Of a stretch of DNA of 64,000 bases, positions 54,000 to 64,000 are shown piece after piece. The position numbers and the translations under genes were made by a program. How positions within the stretch are numbered: position 1 is the first letter of the stretch; each line of letters begins with the position of its first letter. The notes below the pieces were generated by a model. It did no database searches, was not told where the DNA came from, and saw only the letters and a list, made by a program, of their open reading frames with translations. This stretch comes from Microvirga calopogonii (GTDB taxonomy: Bacteria; Pseudomonadota; Alphaproteobacteria; Rhizobiales; Beijerinckiaceae). The DNA is taken from NCBI RefSeq assembly GCF_003347665.1, contig NZ_QDGA01000001.1:248655-312654 (forward strand), in the 5' to 3' direction.

Positions 54000-55253
54000 A
54001 TGCGTTTTCGTCACATGCTCGCGAGCGTCGCCTTAGGCGCTATCACCCTGGCCGCCACCGGCGCGAAGGCCGTGGAGATCGAATACTGGCAATATGTCTT
54101 CGACACGCGGGTCAAGGCGATGACCCAGCTGATCACGAAGTTCCAGGAAGCCAATCCCGACATCAAGGTCAAGCAGACCACCTTCCCCTATGCCGACTAC
54201 CAGACGAAGGTCGCCGCCGCGATCCTTGCCGGCCAGGGCCCCGACGTGGTGCAGCTCTTCTACGGTTGGACGGACAACTTCATCTCCGGCAAGATGATCC
54301 AGCCCCTGCGGGCAGAGGCTTTTCCGGCGGCGGACATCGAACGCGATTTCTTCCCGATCGTGAGCGCCATGAAGCGCGGCAACGATTATTACGGCCTGCC
54401 GACCGCCGTGCGTTCCCTGGCGCTCTTCTACAACAAGAAGGCCTTCAAGGATGCAGGCCTCGATCCCAACAACCCGCCCAAGAACCTCGATGAGCTCGTC
54501 GCCGCAGCCGAGAAGACCACCAAGCGCGACGGCAGCGGCAACATCGTCTCCGCTGGCATGACGCTCGACATGGGCGGGCAGGATCACCAATGGTGGCGCG
54601 AAGTCCTGATCCGTCAGTTCGGCGGCGTTCCCTACACGGACAGCGACACCAAGGTCGCCTATAACGACGAGGCAGGCCTGAAGGCGCTCACCTTCTATAC
54701 CGACCTGCAGAAGAAGCATAAGGTCGGCCAAGCCGGCTTCATGGACGAAGGCCAGGCGGCCTTCCGCGCGGGTCTCGCGGCCATGACCATCGACGGCACG
54801 TTCCGCCTCGGATCATTCAACACGATCAAGGGCTTCGAGTGGGGCGTGACCGAGCTTCCCGCCAACGCTCAGGGCGTGCGCAGCAACTATGCCAGCTATT
54901 TCGCCAACGCGATCACCACGAAGGCGGAAGGCGAGAAGCTCGCGGCGGCCGAGAAGTTCCTGAAATACGTCTCCTCGCCGGAAGCCATGAAGATCTGGAT
55001 GGACGTCGTCGGTGAACTGCCGGCGCGCCGGGCTGCGGCCCTCACGCCGGAGAACATCGCGCATCCGGTCTATGGTCCGTTCCTCAAGGGCCTGGAATAT
55101 GCCCACACGACCCTGTTCAAGGATGAGGCCGCTCAGCGGCAGGTCGCCATCGACATGGCGAACCGCGTCCTGATCGGCAACGAGGATCCGAAGACCTCGC
55201 TCGCCAAGGCGGCCGAAGCCGAGCAGGCGATCATCGATCGCGCCAAGCGCTGA
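54000..55253 (+). CDS. Sugar ABC transporter substrate-binding protein (CUT1)
   Basis: A 417-residue family 1 extracellular solute-binding protein. The signal peptide ends near residue 24 (ATGAKA-VE). The mature protein has MalE-type features: EIEYWQYVFDTRVKAMTQLI, the GPDVVQLFYGW segment near residue 80, and ATMTIDGTFRLGS near residue 260. It starts the plus-strand operon and is followed 26 bases later by the first permease. Binding family 1 means sugars, glycerol phosphate-like or similar polar ligands are likely. Confidence 0.93.
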   Translation: MRFRHMLASVALGAITLAATGAKAVEIEYWQYVFDTRVKAMTQLITKFQEANPDIKVKQTTFPYADYQTKVAAAILAGQGPDVVQLFYGWTDNFISGKMIQPLRAEAFPAADIERDFFPIVSAMKRGNDYYGLPTAVRSLALFYNKKAFKDAGLDPNNPPKNLDELVAAAEKTTKRDGSGNIVSAGMTLDMGGQDHQWWREVLIRQFGGVPYTDSDTKVAYNDEAGLKALTFYTDLQKKHKVGQAGFMDEGQAAFRAGLAAMTIDGTFRLGSFNTIKGFEWGVTELPANAQGVRSNYASYFANAITTKAEGEKLAAAEKFLKYVSSPEAMKIWMDVVGELPARRAAALTPENIAHPVYGPFLKGLEYAHTTLFKDEAAQRQVAIDMANRVLIGNEDPKTSLAKAAEAEQAIIDRAKR

Positions 55254-55279
55254 CACGTCGAGACCGCGAGGAACCTTTC

Positions 55280-56206
55280 ATGTCCGTCGTCGCACATCGG
55301 GAGGCCGCCCCGGGCGGCCTCTGGTCGAGGATGAGCCTTGGCCAGAAGCAGCTGATATGGGCGTGGGGCTTCCTCGCGGTTCCCCTTCTCTTCTACGTCG
55401 TCATCCGTTTCTGGCCGACCTTCCAGGCCTTCTACCTGTCAGTGACGGACTGGAGCATCACGCGGCCCGCCTCCTTCGTAGGCCTTGAGAACTACAAGAG
55501 GCTCCTCGCGGACCCGCTCTTCTGGCAGGTGTTCCGCAACACCTTCCTGTACCTGATCATCGGCACGCCGATCAGCCTCCTGATCTCCTTCGTCGTGGCC
55601 TATTACCTCGACCGGGTGCGGTTCATGCACTCGTTCATCCGTGCCTTGTATTTCCTGCCCTTTCTCACGACGGCCGCCGCGATGGCATGGGTCTGGCGCT
55701 GGTTCTACCAGCCTGTCCCCATCGGGGTGATCAACGACGTTCTCGCGAGCTTCGGCATTCCGCAGCAGCCGTTCCTGCGCTCCACCACGCAAGCGCTTCC
55801 TGCCGTTCTCGCGCCGGCCATCTGGGCGGGCCTCGGCTTCCAGATCATCATCTTCCTCGCCGGGTTGCGCGCCATTCCCGTGACCTATTACGAAGCCGCG
55901 CGCATCGACGGACTGTCGGAAGGGGCGATCCTGCGCAAGATCACGATTCCCCTGCTGAAGCCGACGCTGGTCTTCCTGGTGGTGTTCTCGTCCATCGGCT
56001 TCCTGCGCATCTTCGATCAGGTCTACAACATCAACACGAACGATCCCGGCGGCCCGCTGAACTCGACCAAGCCGCTCGTGCTGATGATCTACCAGACGGC
56101 CTTCAGCTCCTACGAGATGGGATACGCGGCGGCACAAACGGTCGTTCTGTTCCTGATCCTGCTCGTGATCTCCCTCGTTCAACTGCGCATCATGAGAGAC
56201 CGCTGA
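55280..56206 (+). CDS. Carbohydrate ABC transporter permease (MalF-type)
   Basis: A 308-residue permease with six TM helices and the EAA loop YYEAARIDGLSEGAILRKI near residue 205 that contacts the ATPase. The N-terminal helix follows a short cytoplasmic tail. The stop overlaps the next start (TGATG), showing tight coupling. Confidence 0.93.
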   Translation: MSVVAHREAAPGGLWSRMSLGQKQLIWAWGFLAVPLLFYVVIRFWPTFQAFYLSVTDWSITRPASFVGLENYKRLLADPLFWQVFRNTFLYLIIGTPISLLISFVVAYYLDRVRFMHSFIRALYFLPFLTTAAAMAWVWRWFYQPVPIGVINDVLASFGIPQQPFLRSTTQALPAVLAPAIWAGLGFQIIIFLAGLRAIPVTYYEAARIDGLSEGAILRKITIPLLKPTLVFLVVFSSIGFLRIFDQVYNINTNDPGGPLNSTKPLVLMIYQTAFSSYEMGYAAAQTVVLFLILLVISLVQLRIMRDR

Positions 56207-57060
56207 TGACCCAAGCCGCATCGTCCCACGGGTCTCTGCCCATGCCCCGGATCAGGCCCGGCCGGATCGTCGCCTGGACGCTCCTGTTCATCGGCGGCGT
56301 CATCATGGTGACGCCCCTCCTCTTCATGCTCTCGACATCCCTCAAGGACGCCTCGCAGGTCTACGACCTGCGCGTCGTTCCAGCCGCGCCGACCCTCGAC
56401 AACTACGTCGAGATCCTGGGCGACGGGCGCTTCACGCGCTGGTTCGTCAATTCGATGATCGTGGCCGTGATCGTCACGCTCTCGAACGTGTTCTTCGACA
56501 GCCTCGTCGGCTACACGCTCGCCAAGTTCCGGTTCCGGGGCCGGTACATCGTTTTCATCGCCATCCTGTCCACGCTGATGATCCCGACCGAGATGCTGGT
56601 GCTGCCCTGGTACCTCATGGCAAGCCAGTTCGGATGGCTGGACAGCTATTGGGGCATCATGTTCCCGGGCATGATGACCGCCTTCGGCACCTTCCTGATG
56701 AAGCAGTTCTTCGAGGGCGTGCCGGACGATTTCCTGGAAGCGGCGCGGATCGACGGCCTGAACGAATTCACGATCTGGTGGAAGATCGCCATGCCGCTCG
56801 TGACCCCTGCCCTGTCGGCACTCGCGATTTTCACCTTCCTCGGCAACTGGACCGCCTTCTTCTGGCCTCTCATCGTGACCACGAGCGCGGAGCTCTACAC
56901 GCTGCCGGTCGGGCTCTCCAGTTTCGCCGTCGAGCAATCCATCCAGTGGGAAAAGATCATGACGGGCGCGAGCATCGCGACCCTTCCCACCCTGGTCATC
57001 TTCCTGTTCCTCCAACGCTACATCGTCCGAGGCGTGATGCTGGCCGGACTTAAAGGCTGA
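56206..57060 (+). CDS. Carbohydrate ABC transporter permease (MalG-type)
   Basis: A 284-residue second permease with six TM helices and the EAA loop FLEAARIDGLNEFTIWWKI near residue 190. It shares the TGATG overlap with the upstream permease and is 5 bases from the lyase gene. The longer open frame to 55687 is a shadow of the first permease gene. Confidence 0.93.
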   Translation: MTQAASSHGSLPMPRIRPGRIVAWTLLFIGGVIMVTPLLFMLSTSLKDASQVYDLRVVPAAPTLDNYVEILGDGRFTRWFVNSMIVAVIVTLSNVFFDSLVGYTLAKFRFRGRYIVFIAILSTLMIPTEMLVLPWYLMASQFGWLDSYWGIMFPGMMTAFGTFLMKQFFEGVPDDFLEAARIDGLNEFTIWWKIAMPLVTPALSALAIFTFLGNWTAFFWPLIVTTSAELYTLPVGLSSFAVEQSIQWEKIMTGASIATLPTLVIFLFLQRYIVRGVMLAGLKG

Positions 57061-57065
57061 AGCCG

Positions 57066-58573
57066 ATGAATGCAGGCACCTTCAACGACACGTCCACCTT
57101 CCCGGATCCGGTCTACAAGGAGACGGTTCTGCGTCCCCTGTTCGACGGCGCGAAGGATCATCACGTCGAGGGCTTCCGTCTCATCGACCGGGCGCATCTC
57201 GTCATGCTCCACGAGACCGGGATCCTGACGATCGAGCAGGCACGTCCCATTGCCCAGGCCCTTGAGGACATCGACCGTGATGTCGATGTGAGCACCCTGA
57301 CCTATACGGGCGAGGTCGAGGACTTCTTCTTCCTCATCGAGAAGCAGCTTCGCGCCCGCCTCGGGCCCGACCTCGCCGGGCGCCTGCACACGGCGCGCTC
57401 GCGCAACGACATCGACCACACCCTGTTCAAGATCGGCCTCAAGCACCGCATCGACCCGCTGCTGGACCGCCTGGTGCATCTGGCCGAGACTCTCGCATCC
57501 GTGGCGGAACGGGAGAGCAAGACGCTGATCGTTGCCTACACTCACGGGCAGCCGGCGCAGCCGACTGTGTTCGGCCATTACCTGTCCGCCGTTCTCGAGA
57601 CCCTGCTGCGCGACATCGCGCGCTTGGAGGCGGCCCGGGACATCGTCGACCGGAGCCCGATGGGTGCCGCCGCCATCACCACGAGCGGATTCCCCATCGA
57701 CCGCGAGCTGATGGCCCATCTGCTCGGCTTCAGCCGCCCTCTGCAGAACTCCTATGGCTGCATCGCGTCCATCGACTACATCACGTCCACCTATTCGGCC
57801 ATCGAGCTGATCTTCCTGCATCTCGGCCGCTTCATCCAGGATCTGCAGTTCTGGACGAGCTTCGAGGTCGGGCAGGTCTACGTTCCCAACGCCTTCGTGC
57901 AGATCTCGTCGATCATGCCGCAGAAGCGCAATCCCGTGCCGATCGAGCACATGCGCCACCTCTCGTCCCAGACCGTCGGCCGGGCGCAGGCGATGCTCAC
58001 GATCATGCACAACACGCCGTTCACCGACATGAACGACAGCGAAGGCGAGAGCCAGGGCTTCGGCTACGGCGCTTTCGAGAGCGGCGGACGTGTCCTCGAC
58101 CTCCTCGCCGCGCTGGTTCCATCGCTGCGGATCGACGCCGAACGAGTTCGCCAGAACATCCGCCGCAGCTGCATCACCGTGACGGAACTCGCCGACAGCC
58201 TCGTGCGCCTGGAAGGGCTGTCCTTCCGCGAGGCGCATGAGATCGCGGCTGAAGTCGCCCGCGCGGTCGTTGCCATCGGCGGAGACATCGCGGCCGACGG
58301 ATACGAGGCCTTCCGCAAAGCCTTCCAGCGTTGCGCTGGCCGCGAGACGAGCGTCGAGCCGGACCGGTTCGCCGAAATCGTCTCGGCGGAAAACTTCGTT
58401 GCGGTGCGCGACCGGTTCGGGGGACCCGCACCGAGTGCGCTGGCTCAGGCGATTGCCGGATACAATCAGGAAATCGCAGGCTTCCGCACACGGATGCAGG
58501 ACGCGAAGAGCCGCGCCCACGCCGCCGCCCAGGACCTTCAATCCCGTTTCAACGCACTTCTTGGAGCCCGCTG

Positions 58574-58574
<1 letters not shown>
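57066..58574 (+). CDS. Argininosuccinate lyase-like enzyme
   Basis: A 502-residue member of the fumarase/aspartase superfamily, closest to argininosuccinate lyase. It keeps HTARSRND near residue 108, THGQPAQPT near 161, and the catalytic serine loop SSIMPQKRNP near 280. It is about 40 residues longer than biosynthetic ArgH, has QKRNPV in place of the usual QKKNPD, and ends with a long helical tail. It lies within a sugar-ABC operon, not in arginine synthesis. Inference: it cleaves a C-N bond to release fumarate from an N-substituted aspartate, as ArgH and EDDS lyase do, on an unknown substrate. Confidence 0.85.
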
Positions 58575-59640
<1,066 letters not shown>

Positions 59641-59644
<4 letters not shown>

Positions 59645-60534
59645 CCGGAAGAGCCTCTGAGCAAACCAAGGTCCTGTGTCTTGGCCGGATCTATTGCGAC
59701 ATCATCTTCACGGGCCTGCACGACATGCCGGTGCTCGGACGCGAACGCTTCGCGCAGGACGTGACGGTCGTCGCAGGCGGCGGTGCCTACATCACGGCGG
59801 CCCATCTTGCCTCTCTCGGGCGTCCGTCGGCCCTGCTCACGCGCCTTGGAACGGATCCACTCTCGCGAAGCCTCGATCCGGAACTCGAAGGAAGCGGAAT
59901 CGACCTGGCGTTCATCGAGCGGTCCCGTGACGCCGGTCCCCAGCCGACCGTAGCCCTGGTGAAAGACGGCGAGCGGGCTTTCGTGTCCCGGCGCGCCGGA
60001 ACCTCCCGGCCGGCCTCCCTGGAGAAGGCGCTCGCATCCCCCGGCATCGCCCATCTCCACATCGCTGAATTCGCCACCCTGAAGGACAATCCCAATGTGA
60101 TCGCCATGGCGAAAGAGCGCGGCCTGACAGTCTCACTCGATCCGAGCTGGGACGACCAGCTCATCCGTCAGGATGTCGGGTTCTTCGAGACCTGCGCCGG
60201 CGTCGATGTCTTCCTCCCGAATGTCGAGGAGGGAGAAGCGCTCACCGGTGAAACATCGACCGATGCGATCCTTTCCGTTCTGCAGAAGCATTTTCCCCTG
60301 GTCGTGCTGAAGCGCGGCGAACACGGCGCCGTGGCACGCCAAGGCTCTACCCGGGTTTCGGCAGAGGCGCTGCCCGTCACCGTGATCGATACAACGGGAG
60401 CGGGCGACGCTTTCAATGCGGGCTTCCTGCATTCCTGGCTTGGCACGGCCGAGGTCGAAGGAAGCCTGGAGGCGGGCATCAAGGCCGGCGCCCTCTCCGT
60501 CCAATCTCCGGGTGGAGCCCCGCGCCGATCGTAA
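59641..60534 (+). CDS. PfkB family carbohydrate/nucleoside kinase
   Basis: A 297-residue PfkB kinase. Conserved features are the GGGAYITAAHLASLG segment near residue 39, and the anion-hole/base motif DTTGAGDAFNAGFL near residue 250. Members phosphorylate sugars, aminoimidazole riboside, or nucleosides. It overlaps the ATPase stop by ATGA and closes the operon. A substrate imported by the ABC system is expected. Confidence 0.92.
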
Positions 60535-60618
60535 GACACAGTCTGGCAGGCTGAGCCGTATGCGCTATCTGCTGTCGGGACCGGGCTATCGTGCCCCTCC
60601 CTGCGGCAAGGACAATCC

Positions 60619-61026
60619 ATGCGGATGCGAATTCTCAGTTGCGCAATCGGCAGCCTTCTCTCCCTGACGGCCTGCAATACGGTGACGCGGGGGACCATGG
60701 AGGAGGTGACCATCAGCGCCAGCCCGGCCTCCGCCCGGATCCGCACGTCCCTGGGGCATAGCTGCCCCCGGTCACCCTGCGTGGTGAAGGTCGACCGAAA
60801 GGCGGAGTTCACGGCCTATGCCGAGGCTCGCGGGTACCAGCCCGGCTCACTAGAGGTAAAGTCCATTCTCACGGACAAGGCGGCTCCCGGCGTGATCGGC
60901 AACGCGGTGCTTCCCGGCGGCTCGGTTGGTCTGGTGCTGGATGCCGCGAACGGCGCCATGCTCGATCATACGCCCAATCCGGCCCACATCGAACTCGTGC
61001 CGCTCGGCCGGGCCAGAGGCCGCTGA
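60619..61026 (+). CDS. PEGA-like lipoprotein
   Basis: A 135-residue lipoprotein with a lipobox LTAC (lipidated Cys 19) and a small beta-rich domain. CPRSPCVVKV near residue 53 has two cysteines spaced for a disulfide; the region recalls PEGA-like domains in short envelope lipoproteins. Function unknown. It follows the kinase by 84 bases and is probably a separate unit. Confidence 0.75.
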   Translation: MRMRILSCAIGSLLSLTACNTVTRGTMEEVTISASPASARIRTSLGHSCPRSPCVVKVDRKAEFTAYAEARGYQPGSLEVKSILTDKAAPGVIGNAVLPGGSVGLVLDAANGAMLDHTPNPAHIELVPLGRARGR

Positions 61027-61033
61027 CCGGAGC

Positions 61034-61058
61034 GGAACTTAGCACTGCCAAGCTGGTT
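61034..61058 (+). promoter_or_regulatory. Possible weak EcfG-type promoter before the cytochrome gene
   Basis: GGAAC (61034-61038), 16 bases, GGTT (61055-61058): one mismatch from the EcfG consensus, about 130 bases before the cytochrome start. Confidence 0.25.
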
Positions 61059-61187
61059 GACCGCGTATCATGCTTGTACGCCCGCTCCGCTCTGCGGGGA
61101 CGCCACGAGCGTCGATCCATGCGCAGCTCTCAGGCATCGCTTGCCTGAAGCAGGCGGCGTTTCGGAAAGGTCGGTAGGTAAAGTTCG

Positions 61188-62045
61188 ATGCCACGTTCTC
61201 TTCCTCGCCTGATCTTCTGGGGAGCCCTTATCCTGATGTTGGCGGCGGGCGGCGTGCTGGCCTACATCTCTTCCGGCATCTACGACATCGCCGCCACCAA
61301 GCAGCACATAGCCCCTGTTTACTGGGCCCTCACGACGGCGCGGCGTCAGTCGATCCGGGCCCGTATCATCGGAGAGACGCCACCGGCCGACCTGTCGGAC
61401 GCGAGCGTCGCGGCGGCCGGCCTTCCGCTGTACGACCAGCATTGCAGGCAATGCCATGGCGCGCCCGGCCTTCCGCCGGACGCCATCGGCCTCGGCATGA
61501 TGCCGGCACCGCCCAACTTCGCCCAGATGGGGCGAGACCTGTCGGCGCCGGAGATCCACTGGGCCATCTCGAACGGAATCAAGCTGACCGGAATGCCCGC
61601 ATGGAAGTTTCGCCTGACCGAGAGCGAGCGCTGGGCCCTCACTGCGTTCGTGAAAAACTCCCTGTCCATGACGCCGGCCGAATACCGGGCGCGACGGGAG
61701 CAACCGGCGGGCGAGAGCGAGGAACAGCCCAAGCCGCGCAAGCCTGAGGCTCCTTGGGAGCCGAAGGATGCGGCGCAGCGGGGCCGCGTGGCGATCCTTC
61801 AATACGCGTGTGAGACCTGCCATGTCATTCCCGGGATCAGGGGACCCGATGCGCATGTGGGCCCGCCGCTGGCCGGCATTGCGGGTCAGGTCTACATCGC
61901 AGGCGTCCTGCGGAACACGCCGGACCACATGATCAAATGGCTGCGCGATCCGCAGCAGGTCGACCCGCTCTCCGCCATGCCCAATCTGGGCGTCTCGGAG
62001 AACGATGCCCGCGATATCGCGACTTATCTCTACGCGCTGCGCTGA
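61188..62045 (+). CDS. Diheme c-type cytochrome
   Basis: A 285-residue membrane-anchored cytochrome. An N-terminal TM helix (about 7-28) is followed by two haem-binding domains: CRQCH near residue 85 and CETCH near residue 207, with distal methionines available in each domain (for example MPAWKF and the SAMPNLGVS segment). A proline/charged linker joins them. It is convergent with the oxidase operon and its C-terminal domain closely matches the minus-strand cytochrome at 62067. It likely donates electrons to that oxidase. Confidence 0.9.
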   Translation: MPRSLPRLIFWGALILMLAAGGVLAYISSGIYDIAATKQHIAPVYWALTTARRQSIRARIIGETPPADLSDASVAAAGLPLYDQHCRQCHGAPGLPPDAIGLGMMPAPPNFAQMGRDLSAPEIHWAISNGIKLTGMPAWKFRLTESERWALTAFVKNSLSMTPAEYRARREQPAGESEEQPKPRKPEAPWEPKDAAQRGRVAILQYACETCHVIPGIRGPDAHVGPPLAGIAGQVYIAGVLRNTPDHMIKWLRDPQQVDPLSAMPNLGVSENDARDIATYLYALR

Positions 62046-62066
62046 CGGGATGAATTTCGCACAACC

Positions 62067-62645
62067 TTATGGCCGCAACGTATAGAGATAGGCTGCGACG
62101 TGCCGCGCCTCGTCCCGCGAGATGCCCGTGACGGGCATGGCCGAACGAGGATCGATGGAGCGTGGGTTCTCGATCCACCGGATGAGGTTGTCGGGCGAGT
62201 TCGGAACAACGCCGCCGACATAGATCCGCGCCGCATAGGCCTGGAGGGTCGGGCCGACTCTACCTTGAGCGCCCGAAACACCCGGAATGACGTGGCAGCC
62301 GGCGCAGCCATAACGCTGCGTGAGGCGAAGCCCGAGATCCGGATCGCCACCGGTGAGCGCCATGGCGCGGGCGCGGGCATTGCGGTCGGATTTCACCCGA
62401 TATCCCGCATAGACGCCGCCTCCGATCAGCAGAAGCAGGATGAGGGCACACGAGCCCCAGAGGAGCAGGGAGCGGGTTCGCCTGTCCATTCGCATGCGGT
62501 GCGGACGCGCCTCGGGGCCGACGGGAGTATGTTGCCCCTCCCCGGAGTACGACGCGGAACCCATGCGACGGACGCTGAGCACGATTCCTGCCAGCCGGAT
62601 GGCGACCGGGATGGCCAGCAACGCCAGAGGCCTAGCGCGCCGCAT
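62067..62645 (-). CDS. Membrane-anchored cytochrome c of oxidase operon
   Basis: A 192-residue cytochrome with a single haem site CAGCH near residue 118 and an axial-methionine region SAMPVTGIS near the C-terminus. A TM helix lies at about 61-80. The first 48 residues contain another hydrophobic stretch (LALLAIPVAIRLAGIVLSV), which is unusual and may be a second TM helix or a wrong start; a start at the later MRMDRRTRS would remove it. It is 54 bases after the small membrane subunit gene. Confidence 0.85.
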   Translation of the reverse strand: MRRARPLALLAIPVAIRLAGIVLSVRRMGSASYSGEGQHTPVGPEARPHRMRMDRRTRSLLLWGSCALILLLLIGGGVYAGYRVKSDRNARARAMALTGGDPDLGLRLTQRYGCAGCHVIPGVSGAQGRVGPTLQAYAARIYVGGVVPNSPDNLIRWIENPRSIDPRSAMPVTGISRDEARHVAAYLYTLRP

Positions 62646-62699
62646 GAGCGTGTCTCTCCCTCTGTTGCCAAGGACGTGCAAAGGGATTCGCCGGGGCTT

Positions 62700-63050
62700 T
62701 CATCGCTCGCATCCCTGAAAGACGAGCCCGGCAACGCCGTGCAGGAGAATGATGACGGTAAACAGAAGTGCCATGGACACTCCGATGAGCGCCACGAAGC
62801 GATGCGGGCGGCCCGCTCCCGTCGTATCCGTCCGAGGCGTCACTGCAGCGGCGGCGTAGCCGCGCCATGACAGGAAGCCGCCGAACAGGCTCAGAATCGC
62901 CATGGCGAGGGCGAAGACGGGAATGAGCGGCACCTGATGCGCACAGACCCATGGCACGGCCGCGTAGCCGAACTGCGTGTTGATGATCCACGCGAGCGGT
63001 CCGATATAGATGCCGGCCGATGGAACGCCTCTGGACAGCCATGCCGTCAT
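62700..63050 (-). CDS. Small membrane subunit of terminal oxidase operon
   Basis: A 116-residue membrane protein with three TM helices (about 13-30, 44-60, 86-108). It follows subunit III by 4 bases and therefore belongs to the operon. I do not recognise a family with certainty; such small proteins accompany caa3/ba3-type oxidases. Confidence 0.75.
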   Translation of the reverse strand: MTAWLSRGVPSAGIYIGPLAWIINTQFGYAAVPWVCAHQVPLIPVFALAMAILSLFGGFLSWRGYAAAAVTPRTDTTGAGRPHRFVALIGVSMALLFTVIILLHGVAGLVFQGCER

Positions 63051-63054
63051 GATC

Positions 63055-63690
63055 TCACCACCATCTCGGAAACCAATAGAGGATTACATAGATCGGCAGC
63101 CACGAGGCGACGACGAAATACCAGTAGAAGGCGTTGTCGCCCACGTCCGAGAAGCGCTTGCCATGGCCGTGACCGGTGAACATCAGCACCGTGAGAACGA
63201 TGGTGTCGCCCAGATCCGTGAGAAGATGCAGCGTATGCAGGCCGAGAAGGAGCCACACCACGGACCCATAGGCATTCTGGTCCCAGCGCACGTGGAGCGT
63301 ACCGAACTCGAACACGCGGATGACCAGCAGGACGACGCCGAAGAGGCTCATGATCACGAGATTGCGGCGGGTTTTCGCGAGATCCTCCCGCTCCCCGTCC
63401 CTCTTGGCGAGTTGATTGGGCCATATGCTGGCGAGCAGCACGACGCTGAAGAGACCCGACCAGAGGAGGTCGGGCGGCGGCGCGCTCAGCGGCCAGTTGC
63501 CATTGATGAAGACGAGATAGAAATACATGGCCGCCGCGATGGCGAAACCCATGCCCTCGGCGACCGCGAACCCCACCGTTCCCCACCAGATCGGGCTGCG
63601 GGCGCCATAGGCGTAACCCGGCATGTGCCTGGCGCTCATCACGACCCGGTGCGGCAGCATGGTGTTGTCGGGCTGAGGACCCAGGGTCAT
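63055..63690 (-). CDS. Haem-copper oxidase subunit III
   Basis: A 211-residue subunit III with five TM helices. The conserved TVGFAVAEGMGFAIAAAMYFYL (glutamate and aromatic residues) and LLGLHTLHLLTDLGDTIVL (His in TM4) match the family. The ATG read from 63690 has a good ggagg site, and the start overlaps the stop of subunit I (ATGA). It assembles with subunit I in the inner membrane. Confidence 0.88.
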   Translation of the reverse strand: MTLGPQPDNTMLPHRVVMSARHMPGYAYGARSPIWWGTVGFAVAEGMGFAIAAAMYFYLVFINGNWPLSAPPPDLLWSGLFSVVLLASIWPNQLAKRDGEREDLAKTRRNLVIMSLFGVVLLVIRVFEFGTLHVRWDQNAYGSVVWLLLGLHTLHLLTDLGDTIVLTVLMFTGHGHGKRFSDVGDNAFYWYFVVASWLPIYVILYWFPRWW

Positions 63691-64000
63691 TTTTCGTCCT
63701 CCGTGTTCGGCTTCGGCCAGAACCAGCCCATGAGAGCCAGCGTCAGCGGCACGCTGCCCCACACCAGGGCCCAGGGCGTGAACATGGAGCCGACGAACAG
63801 GATCGTCGTCGCGATCGCCGCCAGGAAAGGCCAGATCGAAGGCTCCGGCGTGGTCTCGCGCAGATCCGCACGGCCGTCCGTGACCGTCGTGACGATCTGC
63901 TCCCGGTTCTCGACGCTCAGGCCCGCGACCACCGGCAGGCTGTCACGGTGAGCCCACAGGGGCTCGCGGTTCGTCACAACGGGGATGCGGTCGAAATTCT
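63687..64000 (-). CDS. Haem-copper oxidase subunit I, C-terminus (partial)
   Basis: The C-terminal 104 residues of a subunit I protein that continues beyond the window edge. FDRIPVVTNREPLWA at the visible start and REQIVTTVTDG match the cytoplasmic end of caa3/ba3-type subunit I proteins, followed by two TM helices (about 49-66 and 71-86 of the visible part). The true start is outside the window; the in-frame start at 63977 is not used. Confidence 0.85.
   Translation of the reverse strand, partial: NFDRIPVVTNREPLWAHRDSLPVVAGLSVENREQIVTTVTDGRADLRETTPEPSIWPFLAAIATTILFVGSMFTPWALVWGSVPLTLALMGWFWPKPNTEDEK

Overview
The window is a GC-rich, gene-dense piece of an alphaproteobacterial chromosome. 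Gene order and protein families (purS-purQ-purL-bolA-grxD, lptM-lysA next to a TIGR02302 protein, rplU-rpmA-obgE-proB-proA-nadD-rsfS-rlmH-envC-ctpA-rppH, DUF1236, ATPase inhibitor zeta/DUF1476) point to the Hyphomicrobiales (Rhizobiales). The dispersed hairpin repeats fit a Methylobacteriaceae/Microvirga-like genome; the genus is an inference.

Layout. 1-5300: end of the purine pathway (purS, purQ, purL), then bolA and the CGFS glutaredoxin grxD, closed by a clear terminator. 5400-16800: a class III cyclase with an N-terminal CxxC pair, a TlpA-like thioredoxin, lptM-lysA (without the argH I expect there), a glutamine-rich TIGR02302 protein, a PagL-like lipid A deacylase, a cobalamin adenosyltransferase, a rhomboid protease, and etfB-etfA plus a 3-hydroxyacyl-CoA dehydrogenase. 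16900-26650: mostly minus-strand membrane and stress genes (TrhA/hemolysin III, TerC, CNNM/CorC, ExoD, ATPase inhibitor zeta, DUF2076, Bax-inhibitor-1, an ECF sigma/anti-sigma pair, a degenerate receiver protein, a Tim44-domain protein). 27000-29500: an accessory stretch with an SGNH-like membrane protein, two tiny membrane proteins, one of them behind an EcfG-type promoter, and tRNA-Ser(CGA).

29500-41000 is the conserved housekeeping block: ribosomal proteins L21 and L27, ObgE, proline synthesis (proB, proA), nadD, ribosome silencing and methylation factors, EnvC and CtpA for envelope remodelling, and RppH. 41000-44150 is accessory: a DUF1236 protein behind a second EcfG-type promoter, several orphan small genes including a phospholipase A2-like protein and an HTH protein, and tRNA-Leu(CAA). 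44200-49200 holds two DedA-family proteins, a DsbB-like protein, a D-threonine aldolase-like enzyme, an HNH nuclease, an M15 peptidase and a small exported protein.

49283-60534 is the most interesting part: two divergent operons that look like one catabolic locus. The minus operon carries a ROK repressor, a two-part PIG-L deacetylase and an EamA transporter. The plus operon carries a CUT1 sugar-type ABC transporter (binding protein, two permeases, ATPase), an argininosuccinate-lyase-like enzyme and a PfkB sugar/nucleoside kinase, nearly all with overlapping or adjacent start and stop codons. The combination predicts uptake and breakdown of an N-acylated, sugar-containing compound with an N-linked succinyl (aspartate) group; the substrate is unknown.

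60600-64000 ends with a lipoprotein, a diheme cytochrome c, and a convergent minus-strand haem-copper oxidase operon (subunit I C-terminus, subunit III, a small membrane subunit, a membrane-anchored cytochrome c). The two converging cytochromes share a homologous C-terminal haem module.
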